Positions 1 through 7,489 of a stretch of DNA of 50,289 nucleotides are shown piece after piece. A program made the position numbers and the translations under genes. The notes under the pieces are model-generated. The model was not told the DNA's origin. It searched no databases and worked only from the letters and a program-made list of their open reading frames with translations. Location: contig NZ_AOFD01000031.1 of NCBI RefSeq assembly GCF_000332815.1, positions 1-50,289 of the forward strand. The letters are read 5' to 3'. Numbering within the stretch: the first letter of the stretch is position 1; every line of letters starts with the position of its first letter. Origin of the DNA: Arthrobacter nitrophenolicus. GTDB lineage: Bacteria; Actinomycetota; Actinomycetes; Actinomycetales; Micrococcaceae.

Positions 1-78
1 CCGCCAGCCCCAGCCACGCGCCGTGACTGCGGCCGGCCGCACCGCCCCGGCCGCGCCGTGGTGGTTGGGTGCCTGCAT
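1..78 (-). CDS. ECF transporter ATP-binding protein, N-terminal fragment (YkoD-like)
   Basis: Only the first 26 codons lie in the window. The ATG at 78-76 shares one base with the TGA stop of the YkoE-like gene upstream (TGATG), the usual sign of translational coupling. The visible residues end in ARGWGWR, which resembles the start of the first ABC ATPase domain in actinobacterial ykoD-type energising subunits. The role as the ATPase of a thiamine-precursor importer is inferred mainly from context: the gene follows ykoE and the TPP riboswitch. The rest of the gene lies beyond the left edge. Confidence 0.6.
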   Translation of the reverse strand, partial: MQAPNHHGAAGAVRPAAVTARGWGWR

Positions 79-701
79 CAGGAGAAGACGGGCTCCGTTG
101 CCGCCTTGCGGGAAGCGAAGGAGCTCAGGACGCCGGTCCTGGCCAGGCCGCGGGTGGCGATCCAGGACAGGGCACCGGCGATGATCGCGCCGGAGATGGC
201 GGTAAAGATGATGTAGGCCAGCTTGTCGCCGCCGGCGTACGCGATGTTCCATCCCCACGGGGCGAAGGAGTCGTTCAGGCCGCAGAACAGGCCTGCGGCA
301 GCACCTGCCAGCAGCGCCACCGGCAGGTTGAACTTCTTGTAGACAAAGATCGCGAAGATGATTTCGGCGCCAAGGCCCTGGACGAAGCCCGAGAACAGCA
401 CGGACGCGCCGTACTGCGAGCCCATAAGGAGCTCACCGGTGGCTGCGACCGTCTCGCAGAACAGGGCTGCGCCGGGCTTGCGGATGATCAGCATGCCCAG
501 CACGGCCGGGATCATCCAGCCGCCGGCGATCAGGCCGGTCAGGGGCGGGTAGACGGCGTTCATGGGGCCGGACACCGCGGCCGCGCCCTGGGACCAGGCC
601 CAGAAGATGACGCCGCCGGCGATGGCGATCAGGGCCGCCACCACGATGTCCACGACGCGCCAGGACTTGCTGGTGGTCTTCTTGATTGCTGCAGTGCTCA
701 T
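78..701 (-). CDS. ykoE: YkoE-family thiamine/HMP ECF transporter S component
   Basis: A 207-residue membrane protein. After a basic N-terminus, the WRVVDIVVAALIAIAGG segment starts about six hydrophobic segments, ending in a short polar tail. The family is the substrate-binding S component of an energy-coupling-factor importer for thiamine or its hydroxymethylpyrimidine precursor. The ATG at 701 is chosen over the upstream ATG at 746 because AGGAGG lies about 6 nt before it; the upstream option would place the start between the riboswitch and this ribosome binding site. A TPP riboswitch precedes the gene, so expression should fall when thiamine pyrophosphate is plentiful. The next gene (ATPase) overlaps its stop codon. 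Confidence 0.88.
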   Translation of the reverse strand: MSTAAIKKTTSKSWRVVDIVVAALIAIAGGVIFWAWSQGAAAVSGPMNAVYPPLTGLIAGGWMIPAVLGMLIIRKPGAALFCETVAATGELLMGSQYGASVLFSGFVQGLGAEIIFAIFVYKKFNLPVALLAGAAAGLFCGLNDSFAPWGWNIAYAGGDKLAYIIFTAISGAIIAGALSWIATRGLARTGVLSSFASRKAATEPVFS

Positions 702-772
702 GGAATCCTCCTGGGAAACAGGAGGGGAAAGCACGGCAGTCGGCACTTCGCCGCTGCCGGACTTCGAGAACT

Positions 773-892
773 CGACTCCCTTGCGCCGGTACTAACCGGA
801 TCAGGTTCGAGGGTCTGCGGCTGTCCGCACTCTCAGCGCCCACCTGCGGTTCCCGGCCTTGCCAGGTCCGACGGCGGCGCTCCCCTGTCGTT
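773..892 (-). promoter_or_regulatory. TPP riboswitch (THI element)
   Basis: Read on the minus strand, the segment carries the conserved THI-box parts in order: GGGGAGC near the 5' end, GCTGAGAGTGCGGA, then ACCCTCGAACCTGATC and CCGGTTAGTACCGGCG, closing with AAGGGAGTC. The 5' GGGGAG and 3' GGGAGTC parts fit the outer stem. It ends about 70 nt before the ykoE start, so it could act by termination or by masking the ribosome binding site. This is a well-known element controlling thiamine uptake genes. Confidence 0.95.
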
Positions 893-976
893 ATGTGTTG
901 CTTGCTTGGATGATGCGTTGGATTGCCCTGTTGGGCGTGGTCCAGTTTACACCTGGACAGGGGTAGATTGTGGGCC

Positions 977-1528
977 ATGACCGCCAATAAGCCGCATGTG
1001 ACCGAGTTCGACCCGGACTCCGAGGACGCCCAGCCGGAGGGATCCCTGCAGGCCCTCATCGGCCGCATCGAGGGTGAAATCCACGAACTCCAGTTCCCGG
1101 GCTTCTCGATGGATGACGCGCTCAACCTTGGCCTCCTCCTGGTGGAGCTGGGCAAGGAGCGCAGCCTGCCCATCGCGATCGACATCACCAAGGGTGAACA
1201 GGTGCTGTTCCATGTGGCACTGCCGGGCGCCACGCCGGACAACGAACACTGGATCCGGGCGAAGCAACGGACCGCTGCGCGGTACGAGGTGCCTTCCCTG
1301 CTGGTAGGGCTTCGCGGGCGCCTGCGCGGAGGCAGGATCGAGGACGAAGGCTGGTTCGACCAGAGCCGCTATGCGGCCCACGGCGGCTCTATCCCCGTTT
1401 ACGTAACGGGGGTGGGGGCAGTTGCCACCGTCACCGTGTCCGGACTGCCGCAGGTGCAGGACCATGACCTGGTGGTGGAGGCCATGCGTGAGGTGTTGCG
1501 GTCCGCCGGGGCTGACGGGGCACCATGA
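977..1528 (+). CDS. UPF0303 / heme-degrading domain (GlcG/HbpS-like) protein
   Basis: A 183-residue soluble protein resembling the UPF0303 branch of the HbpS/GlcG fold: an N-terminal segment rich in acidic residues, then the core around LNLGLLLVELGKERSLPIAIDITKG and the C-terminal VATVTVSGLPQVQDHDLVVEAM segment. Proteins of this fold bind heme or small ligands, but the UPF0303 branch has no settled function. Start taken at the ATG at 977; the longer frame from 923 would run through the promoter side of the divergent riboswitch gene. The stop overlaps the next small gene by ATGA. Confidence 0.75.
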   Translation: MTANKPHVTEFDPDSEDAQPEGSLQALIGRIEGEIHELQFPGFSMDDALNLGLLLVELGKERSLPIAIDITKGEQVLFHVALPGATPDNEHWIRAKQRTAARYEVPSLLVGLRGRLRGGRIEDEGWFDQSRYAAHGGSIPVYVTGVGAVATVTVSGLPQVQDHDLVVEAMREVLRSAGADGAP

Positions 1529-1731
1529 CCGGCAATCCCGCTGACAACCCCGTCCGGGCGGCGGTGGACAGGGCGGAGGACGAGATGATCTTTATCGGCC
1601 CGGACCATCCCTACTATCCCCTGCTGGCCGAGCTGGTGTCCGCCGTCGGCAAGGCATGGCAGCAGGGGTACGACCAGGCCCGCAGCGGCGGGCACCACAC
1701 GAACCCCTACACCTGGACCGGACCGGCCTGA
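1525..1731 (+). CDS. hypothetical protein, 68 aa
   Basis: A short acidic protein with no family I recognise. It begins with an ATGA overlap on the stop codon of the UPF0303 gene, so the two are probably translated together. Visible features are an acidic N-terminal half (VDRAEDEMIFIGPDHPYYP), a helix with AVGKAWQQGYDQARSGG, and a polar tail ending NPYTWTGPA. No signal peptide, membrane segment or metal-binding motif is seen. The overlap and conserved-looking composition make it a likely real gene; function unknown. Confidence 0.6.
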   Translation: MTGNPADNPVRAAVDRAEDEMIFIGPDHPYYPLLAELVSAVGKAWQQGYDQARSGGHHTNPYTWTGPA

Positions 1732-1842
1732 CGGGAACATCCTGGCCGGCCTTAGCTCCGGGCGCGGAAACCAAGCTTGCTTAGCTTTTATTAGTAATCA
1801 TGCTTACTATGTTGTTTCCACCGCGTACGAGGAGTCCAGGAC

Positions 1843-2301
1843 ATGGCAGTCAGCACCCGTCCACCCGGCGTCCGGACCGCACTGCAGTGGTCCGCGCTGG
1901 GCGTTGCCGGCGTCTTCCTGTTCGCCGGCATCCTTGGGTTCGTTCCGGGCATTACCAGCAACTATGGCTCCCTTGGCTTCGCCGGACCCGGCTCGGGGGC
2001 CCTGCTGCTGGGCATATTCCAGGTGTCCGTCCTCCACAACCTTGTCCACCTCCTGTTCGGCGCCGCCGGACTGTTCATGGCACGCACCCACCGGCAGGCC
2101 CGGAACTTCCTCACGTACGGCGGCGTCATCTACCTGGTCCTGTGGCTGTACGGCCTGCTCATCGGGGACGAGACCCCCGCCAACTTCATCCCCGAAAACT
2201 ATGCGGACAACTGGCTCCACCTCATTCTGGGGCTGGCCATGATCGTCCTTGCCGTCCTCCTCTCGCCGCGGACCACCCCGGCGGGCAGCCGGAAATCCTG
2301 A
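1843..2301 (+). CDS. DUF4383 domain membrane protein
   Basis: A 152-residue protein with four hydrophobic segments (about residues 15-40, 55-85, 95-115, 125-145). LLGIFQVSVLHNLVHLLFGAAG is the characteristic DUF4383 core, with the LHNLVHL histidines inside the membrane region. The family is common in actinobacteria and has no assigned function. GAGGAG lies 8-9 nt before the ATG at 1843. It stands 61 nt upstream of the diiron-oxidase-like gene and could share a transcript with it. Confidence 0.82.
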   Translation: MAVSTRPPGVRTALQWSALGVAGVFLFAGILGFVPGITSNYGSLGFAGPGSGALLLGIFQVSVLHNLVHLLFGAAGLFMARTHRQARNFLTYGGVIYLVLWLYGLLIGDETPANFIPENYADNWLHLILGLAMIVLAVLLSPRTTPAGSRKS

Positions 2302-2362
2302 CCTGACCCACCTGCCGCCAGCGCAGACGGCACCGCCACAACCCGAAACCAAGGAGCATCCC

Positions 2363-3418
2363 ATGCGAATCCCGGAACCCCGAGGCCCCATCAGCGGCAC
2401 GCTGCTCGACGTCCTGGCGGGTGCGCCGGCGGGCCCGGCCGAAGCCCTGGCCGGGCTGCGGGAGCTCACCTTGAACCGGCTGGCGGAAACTGCGGACATC
2501 ATCGGCGACGACGATGCGCAGCTGGCCCTCTTCTGCCTGTACGAACTGCACTACTCCGGCCTCGACGGCGTCACGGACGCGTGGGAATGGGATGCCGGGC
2601 TGATCCAGGTCCGTCAGGCCCTGGAAAAGCCGTTTGAGGCGGCCCTTCGCGCGGCAGCCGGCGACGCCGCCGGCGAGCTGGACCTTCCGGCTGCCGCCGA
2701 CCTCACCAGCGACGCAGTGGCAGATGTGCTGTTCAGCCTTGCCGGCAGGGACACCGGCCCCAGCGTCTCCCGCTATGTGGCCAGGAAGGCCAGCCTTGAC
2801 CAGCTCAAGGAGTTACTGATCCATAAGTCGGTGTACCAGCTGAAGGAGGCGGATCCGCACACGTGGGCGATCCCCCGCCTCAGCGGCCGGGCCAAGGCGG
2901 CGCTGGTGGAAATCCAGGCGGACGAGTACGGCGGCGGACGTCCGGACCGGATGCACAGCGCCCTGTTCGCCCGGACCATGCGGGGGCTGGGGATGGATGA
3001 CTCCTACGGCGCGTACATCGATACCGTTCCGGCGGTTTCCCTGGCGGCCGTCAACCTGATGTCCCTGTGCGGGCTGAACCGGCGCCTCCGCGGCGCCATC
3101 ATCGGGCACCTGGCCATTTATGAGATGACGTCTTCGCAGCCCAACCGGTTCTACGGCAACGGCTTCCGCCGCCACGGCTTCGATGCCGGCGTCACCCACT
3201 ACTTCGACGAACATGTGGAAGCCGATGCGGTCCACGAGCAGATCGCGGGCCGCGACCTTGCCGGCGGGCTGGTGGAAGCCGAGCCGGAACTGCTGGATGA
3301 CGTCCTGTTCGGGGCAACGGCGGTCATGGCCATTGACATCAGGCTTTCCGCCCACCTTCTTGAGTCCTGGGAAAACGGCCGCTCCTCGCTCAGGGCGGCA
3401 ATGCCCGTGGCAGCATGA
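2363..3418 (+). CDS. iron-containing redox enzyme family (heme-oxygenase-like diiron) protein
   Basis: A 351-residue all-helical protein of the heme-oxygenase-like 'iron-containing redox enzyme' family (PF14518 type). Candidate metal-ligand clusters typical of this fold are visible: E61/H63 in YELHYSG, E183 with D187/E188 in EIQADEYGGG, H249 and E254 in GHLAIYEM, and H284/H291 in FDEHVEADAVHE. Known members of the wider superfamily use two irons and O2 for C-C cleavage, N-oxygenation or desaturation; the substrate here cannot be told. ATG at 2363 follows AAGGAG. The stop overlaps the CDGSH protein by ATGA, suggesting the pair works together. Confidence 0.82.
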   Translation: MRIPEPRGPISGTLLDVLAGAPAGPAEALAGLRELTLNRLAETADIIGDDDAQLALFCLYELHYSGLDGVTDAWEWDAGLIQVRQALEKPFEAALRAAAGDAAGELDLPAAADLTSDAVADVLFSLAGRDTGPSVSRYVARKASLDQLKELLIHKSVYQLKEADPHTWAIPRLSGRAKAALVEIQADEYGGGRPDRMHSALFARTMRGLGMDDSYGAYIDTVPAVSLAAVNLMSLCGLNRRLRGAIIGHLAIYEMTSSQPNRFYGNGFRRHGFDAGVTHYFDEHVEADAVHEQIAGRDLAGGLVEAEPELLDDVLFGATAVMAIDIRLSAHLLESWENGRSSLRAAMPVAA

Positions 3419-3657
3419 CCGCCCCTGCAGGCGGAGGAGCCGCCATGGACCAGGACCCGCCCGAGAGTTCCATCGTGGTGTGCCCGGACGGGCCACTCAT
3501 CGTGCGGGGGGACTTCGAGATCGTCACGCCCTCAGGAGAGCCGGTCCCCCGCGAACGGAAGACGGTGGCCCTGTGCCGGTGCGGGGCTTCAGCGATCAAG
3601 CCTTACTGCGACGGCACCCACAAAATGATCAAGTTCCGGACGGACCCACGTGGTTGA
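3415..3657 (+). CDS. CDGSH iron-sulfur domain protein
   Basis: An 80-residue protein with a single CDGSH motif: C54-R-C56, C65-D-G-T-H69. The three cysteines and one histidine bind a [2Fe-2S] cluster of the mitoNEET type. No membrane anchor, so it is probably a soluble electron or cluster carrier. It starts inside the stop codon of the diiron-oxidase-like gene (ATGA). I infer that it may feed electrons or iron-sulfur clusters to that enzyme. An internal ATG at 3445 would give a 70-residue version that still has the whole motif. Confidence 0.9.
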   Translation: MTAPAGGGAAMDQDPPESSIVVCPDGPLIVRGDFEIVTPSGEPVPRERKTVALCRCGASAIKPYCDGTHKMIKFRTDPRG

Positions 3658-3703
3658 CACCCACGGGGCAGCGCACAAGGATGGATTCTCGGAAAGCGTT
3701 TTC
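3654..3703 (+). promoter_or_regulatory. promoter with LacI-family operator upstream of the glycosidase-like gene
   Basis: TTGACA (3654-3659), overlapping the stop of the CDGSH gene, is followed after 17 nt by AAGGAT (3677-3682), a usable sigma-70-like pair. GAAAGCGTTTTC (3692-3703) is an almost perfect palindrome with the central CG and AAA/TTT arms of LacI-family operators, placed over the expected transcription start. This arrangement suits sugar-responsive repression of the next gene. No LacI gene is present in the window. Confidence 0.65.
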
Positions 3704-3724
3704 TGATCCGAGGAGCGTGCGCAC

Positions 3725-5914
3725 TTGCACAGCCAACAGGCAGTCATCGACCGCGAAACCCTGGTGCGCCGCCACAACGTGGAGCAGCGCACCATTGATC
3801 CCCGCAGCCCCATTTCCGTAGGCAACGGGGAATTCTGCTTCACCATGGACCTGACAGGCCTGCAGTCCCTGCCCGCCCGGTACCCGGTGGCCGCACGGGA
3901 CGGGCTTCCGCCAGGCACCCTGCTCGGTACCCAGTCGCAGTGGGGCTGGCATTCCATTCCGCCCGGGCAGGACTACACGCTGGCCGGATCCACCGTCCTT
4001 TACGATTCGCCCCGGGGCCCGGTGCCGTACGTGGACATGGTGGGCGGCATCGTGGACGGGCGGGACACCGGTGCGTCGGACAGCGAGGCCTGGCTGCGGG
4101 CCAACCCGCACCGGCTGGACCTGGGGCGGATCGGCTTCGTCCTGCCGGCGCGCGGAAAGCCGGAGCTGGCAGCGGACGACATCTCCAACACCAGCCAGGT
4201 CCTTGACCTCTGGACCGGCACGGCCACCAGCAATTTCAGGCTGCAGGGGCATCCGGTGACAGTGTGCACCGCCTGCCACCCCGGCAGGGACGAACTCGGC
4301 TTCAAGATCGAATCTGCCGCCCTGCAGCACGGCCTGGCCGTCTCACTGGCCTTCCCGTACGGCTCCGGTGCCTGGCACAACGCTGCCGACTGGTCCCGCC
4401 CCGACGCCCACACCACCACGCTGGCGGAGCGGCAGGCTGCCGGCGGCGGGCGGAACTGGGTCATCACCCGGGACCTGGACGGGTCGGCCTACCGGGTGCA
4501 GGTCATGGGCAGCGGCATGGAGCTGGAGCAGACCGGCCCGCACACCGTCTTGGTCCAGGCTGCGGCCGGACAGCAGGTCCTGGATTTCAGTGTCCACTTC
4601 ACCAGCACCGGTACGGGTGACTGCCAGCCCCGCGGCACCGGGGGCATCGGAAGCGCCAGGCGTACCGGAAACACCGGCGGCGGGGATGGCGCACCGCAGA
4701 AGTCCGGGGCCGGCACCGCCGTCATCCGGGCCTCCCGCACGGTGTGGCCGGAATTCTGGAAGTCCGGCGCCGCCGTCGAACTTTCCGCACCGGACGATCC
4801 ACGCGCGGCGGAGATCGAACGCCGGGCGGTCCTGTCCCAGTACCTCACCGCCATCAACTGCTCCGGCTCATTGCCGCCCCAGGAAACAGGACTGGTCTGC
4901 AATTCCTGGCGCGGACGATTCCACCTGGAGATGCACTGGTGGCATGCAGCCCACTTCGCGGCCTGGGACCGGACCGAACTCCTGCTGCCCGCGCTGCGCT
5001 GGTACGCCTCCATCCTGGAGCCCGCCCGGCAGACAGCGAAGGCCCAGGGGTTCGACGGCGTCCGCTGGCCCAAGCAGGTGGGCCCGGACGGGCGCGAGAG
5101 CCCCAGCCCCATCGGCACGTTCCTCATCTGGCAGCAGCCGCACCCCATCCACCTCGCGGAACTGGCGTACCGGGCGGAGCCATCGCGGGACCTGCTGGAG
5201 GAGTTCGCGGAGATTGTGTTCGAAAGCGCCGAGTTCATGGCCGGCTTCGCGCACCCGACCGCCCGCGGTTATGAGCTGGGCCCGCCCCTGGTGCCCGCCC
5301 AGGAGAGCTACGAATCCACCAGGACCACCGCAAGCAACCCCACCTTCGAGCTCGCCTACTGGCAGTGGGCCCTGCGGGTAGCCAACACCTGGCGGGAGCG
5401 GCTGGGGCTGCCGCCCCGGAAGAAGTGGGCGGAGGTGGCGGACGGGATGGTGCGCCCCACGGTGGTGGACGGGGTATACGCGGCCATCGGTGTGGAGCCG
5501 TACACCATCCGCACGGACCATCCCTCCATGCTCTGCGCGCTGGGGGTGCTGCCGCGGACGGACCTCATCGATCCCGCCATCATGCGCGCAACCCTGGCCA
5601 GCGTCCTGGCCGACTGGGACTGGGACAGCACCTGGGGCTGGGACTATCCGGTGATGGCCATGACCGCCGCCAGGCTCGAAGACCCGGAAACCGCCGTCGA
5701 CGCGCTCCTGCTGGACGCAGCGAAGAACCTGGTGCTGCCCAACGGCCACAACCGGCAGACGGAATCACTGCCGCTGTACCTGCCGGGCAACGGCGGGCTG
5801 CTGGCGGCCGTTGCCCTGATGGCTGCCGGCTGGGACGGCGGCCCGGACCGGGATGCGCCCGGTTTTCCGCCGCACTGGACTGTGAACTGGGAAGGCCTGG
5901 TGAGGGCGCCCTGA
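3725..5914 (+). CDS. six-hairpin glycosidase-like protein (GH65/GH95-like fold)
   Basis: A 729-residue cytoplasmic protein starting at TTG 3725, with GAGGAG about 9 nt before it; no in-frame ATG lies nearby. The N-terminal half is beta-rich and carries SVGNGEFCFTMDLTGLQSL, seen in bacterial six-hairpin glycosidase-like proteins. The C-terminal half (about 380-720) has the alternating helices of an (alpha/alpha)6 barrel, with WRGRFHLEMHWWHAAHFAAW and the acidic WDWDSTWGWDYPVMAM segment. It probably hydrolyses or phosphorolyses an oligosaccharide, but substrate and exact family are uncertain. No signal peptide, so the substrate would be imported. The LacI-type operator in front supports a carbohydrate role. 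Confidence 0.65.
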   Translation: MHSQQAVIDRETLVRRHNVEQRTIDPRSPISVGNGEFCFTMDLTGLQSLPARYPVAARDGLPPGTLLGTQSQWGWHSIPPGQDYTLAGSTVLYDSPRGPVPYVDMVGGIVDGRDTGASDSEAWLRANPHRLDLGRIGFVLPARGKPELAADDISNTSQVLDLWTGTATSNFRLQGHPVTVCTACHPGRDELGFKIESAALQHGLAVSLAFPYGSGAWHNAADWSRPDAHTTTLAERQAAGGGRNWVITRDLDGSAYRVQVMGSGMELEQTGPHTVLVQAAAGQQVLDFSVHFTSTGTGDCQPRGTGGIGSARRTGNTGGGDGAPQKSGAGTAVIRASRTVWPEFWKSGAAVELSAPDDPRAAEIERRAVLSQYLTAINCSGSLPPQETGLVCNSWRGRFHLEMHWWHAAHFAAWDRTELLLPALRWYASILEPARQTAKAQGFDGVRWPKQVGPDGRESPSPIGTFLIWQQPHPIHLAELAYRAEPSRDLLEEFAEIVFESAEFMAGFAHPTARGYELGPPLVPAQESYESTRTTASNPTFELAYWQWALRVANTWRERLGLPPRKKWAEVADGMVRPTVVDGVYAAIGVEPYTIRTDHPSMLCALGVLPRTDLIDPAIMRATLASVLADWDWDSTWGWDYPVMAMTAARLEDPETAVDALLLDAAKNLVLPNGHNRQTESLPLYLPGNGGLLAAVALMAAGWDGGPDRDAPGFPPHWTVNWEGLVRAP

Positions 5915-5980
5915 CGTGGGGCGGCCACCCTGACGTTAGGCTAGGGGAAGTCCTGATTTCACGACGCTAGGAGGCACGGA

Positions 5981-6244
5981 ATGAACTTCTTCATCAAGCT
6001 GCTGGGCACGGGCATCAGCCTGCTGGCCGGATTCGCCGGAACCAAGGCAGTGGACGTGATCTGGGAAAAGACCACGGGCCGGAAGCCGCCCAAGGGCGAC
6101 AAGGAGGATGTCCCCACCACGCTCCGCACCGCCCTCACGTTCGCGCTCGTGTCCGCGTCGGTGAGTGCCGTGATCCAGGTGCTGACCAACCGCGGGACCC
6201 AGCGGGCCATCACCCGGTTCGCGAAGAGCCAGGACGTCGTCTAG
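5981..6244 (+). CDS. DUF4235 domain protein
   Basis: An 87-residue protein with an N-terminal membrane segment (FFIKLLGTGISLLAGFAGTKAVDVIWEKTTGRKPP) and a second one (ALTFALVSASVSAVIQVL), joined by a charged loop. This is the DUF4235 pattern, widespread in actinobacteria and without known function. AGGAGG stands 7 nt before the ATG. It converges tail to tail with mrpG, only 3 nt apart, with no obvious terminator between them. Confidence 0.82.
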   Translation: MNFFIKLLGTGISLLAGFAGTKAVDVIWEKTTGRKPPKGDKEDVPTTLRTALTFALVSASVSAVIQVLTNRGTQRAITRFAKSQDVV

Positions 6245-6247
6245 CCG

Positions 6248-6679
6248 TTAAGACTGGCGTTCAGGGCCGTCGCCGGAGCCGTCCTCGCGGGCGGCCTTGG
6301 CGGCGGCTTTTTGCACCACTGCCTCCAGCTCGTCCGAGGTGAGCAGCTCGCGGTGCAGGTGCTTGGTCCGGTAGCCTGCCCGGCCCACCATGTGCGCCGA
6401 GACGGGCACCGTGAGGAGCTGGAAGATCCAGGCCACCAGCAGCACCGGCCACACCCACCACGTCCGCATTTGCAGCCCGATGGACGCCAGCAGCAGGAAC
6501 AGGCCCAGCACCTGCGGTTTCGTGGCGGCGTGCATGCGGCTCAGCAGGTCCGGAAAGCGCAGCAGGCCAATGGCCGCGCCGAGGGACATCACCGCGCCCA
6601 CCACCATGAACACGGCGGACACCAGGTTGATCCAGCCGTCCGCGCTTGCCAGGTCGAAGGTCCAGGTATCAGGGCTCAC
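6248..6679 (-). CDS. mrpG: Na+/H+ antiporter subunit G (MrpG/MnhG)
   Basis: A 143-residue protein with three membrane segments followed by a charged C-terminal tail. VFMVVGAVMSLGAAIGLLRFPDLLSRMHAATKPQ fits the conserved MrpG core (R/FPD...RxHAAT). It is the last gene of the mrp operon. It begins at GTG 6679 and overlaps mrpF by 11 nt. The tail after residue about 105 is longer and more acidic than in the Bacillus protein. Confidence 0.92.
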   Translation of the reverse strand: MSPDTWTFDLASADGWINLVSAVFMVVGAVMSLGAAIGLLRFPDLLSRMHAATKPQVLGLFLLLASIGLQMRTWWVWPVLLVAWIFQLLTVPVSAHMVGRAGYRTKHLHRELLTSDELEAVVQKAAAKAAREDGSGDGPERQS

Positions 6680-6947
6680 TGGGCTGCTCCCTCCGGTCGG
6701 CCACGAACCGGGCCACCGTCACCGATCCGATGAAGCCGATGACGGAGATGGCCACCACCAGCATCAGGTTGTTAAGGTGCCGGTTCACCGCCATGTCCAC
6801 GCACAGCGCCCCGCCCAGGATGGCAAGCAGCACGTCGGAGGCCAGGACGCGGTCCAGCAGCGAGGGCCCGCGCGCGATGCGGATGATGGCCCCGGTGGCG
6901 GCCAGGGAGAAGATGACGGCCGTGACGGCCAGGACGGCCTGCATCAT
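6669..6947 (-). CDS. mrpF: Na+/H+ antiporter subunit F (MrpF/MnhF)
   Basis: A 92-residue protein with three membrane segments; RIARGPSLLDRVLASDVL is the MrpF signature loop (RGPSxxDRVxAxD). The start at 6947 gives the ATGA overlap with the stop of mrpE; a second ATG follows directly at 6944, so the first residue is ambiguous by one. It is part of the seven-subunit Mrp complex that exchanges Na+ for H+ across the cytoplasmic membrane. Confidence 0.92.
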   Translation of the reverse strand: MMQAVLAVTAVIFSLAATGAIIRIARGPSLLDRVLASDVLLAILGGALCVDMAVNRHLNNLMLVVAISVIGFIGSVTVARFVADRREQPSEP

Positions 6948-7489
6948 GCGGCTGCCTCCATCCGGACTGCTTCCAGTTCTTCGCGCGTGCCCATGATCCG
7001 GATCAGTCCGGCCTCGATGGACCTCACTTCGTTGCGCAGGTTTTCCACGTCCTCCGGGGTGCTGATGTTGATGGCGTGCAGGTAGAGGGTGGACGTTGAC
7101 CGGTCCACTTCCACCACCAGGGAACCGGGAATCAGGGATATGACGTGCCCGGTGGCGGTGACCATCAGGTCCTGGTGGCTCCGCAGGGTAACCGCGACGA
7201 CGGCGTTGGTCACCTTGGGTCCCCTGGTGATAGCGAGGTGCAGGACCTGGGCGCTGGCAACAACCACCTTCGCCAGGAACGCCAGGGCGAACGGGATGGC
7301 GTAGAGGATGTTGAAGCGGCCGCTGAGCTCCACCGGCGGAAGGTAGAAGAGCCGGGCGACGGCGACTGCCAGCAGCGCGCCGAACAGCAGGTTGCCGGGG
7401 CTGAAGTCCTGCCAGAGAGCACCCCACACGATCACCAGCCACACCAGGAGCGGCAGTTCCTGGCGCAGTGAAATGCGGCGGCGGCTCAT
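6944..7489 (-). CDS. mrpE: Na+/H+ antiporter subunit E (MrpE/MnhE)
   Basis: A 181-residue protein: short cytoplasmic N-terminus, two closely spaced membrane segments (about 12-60), a further segment around IPFALAFLAKVVVASAQVL, then a soluble part with SLIPGSLVVEVDRSTSTLYLHAIN, typical of MrpE (TPGT/PGSL...D...LHxL). ATG 7489 overlaps the stop of mrpD by ATGA. Its final codons overlap mrpF, so the subunits D, E and F are translationally coupled. Confidence 0.92.
   Translation of the reverse strand: MSRRRISLRQELPLLVWLVIVWGALWQDFSPGNLLFGALLAVAVARLFYLPPVELSGRFNILYAIPFALAFLAKVVVASAQVLHLAITRGPKVTNAVVAVTLRSHQDLMVTATGHVISLIPGSLVVEVDRSTSTLYLHAINISTPEDVENLRNEVRSIEAGLIRIMGTREELEAVRMEAAA

Noticed and set aside
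923..976. Longer start for the UPF0303 protein
   Set aside because: The extra 18 residues are Trp/Cys-rich and unlike the family, and they overlap the promoter side of the riboswitch gene.
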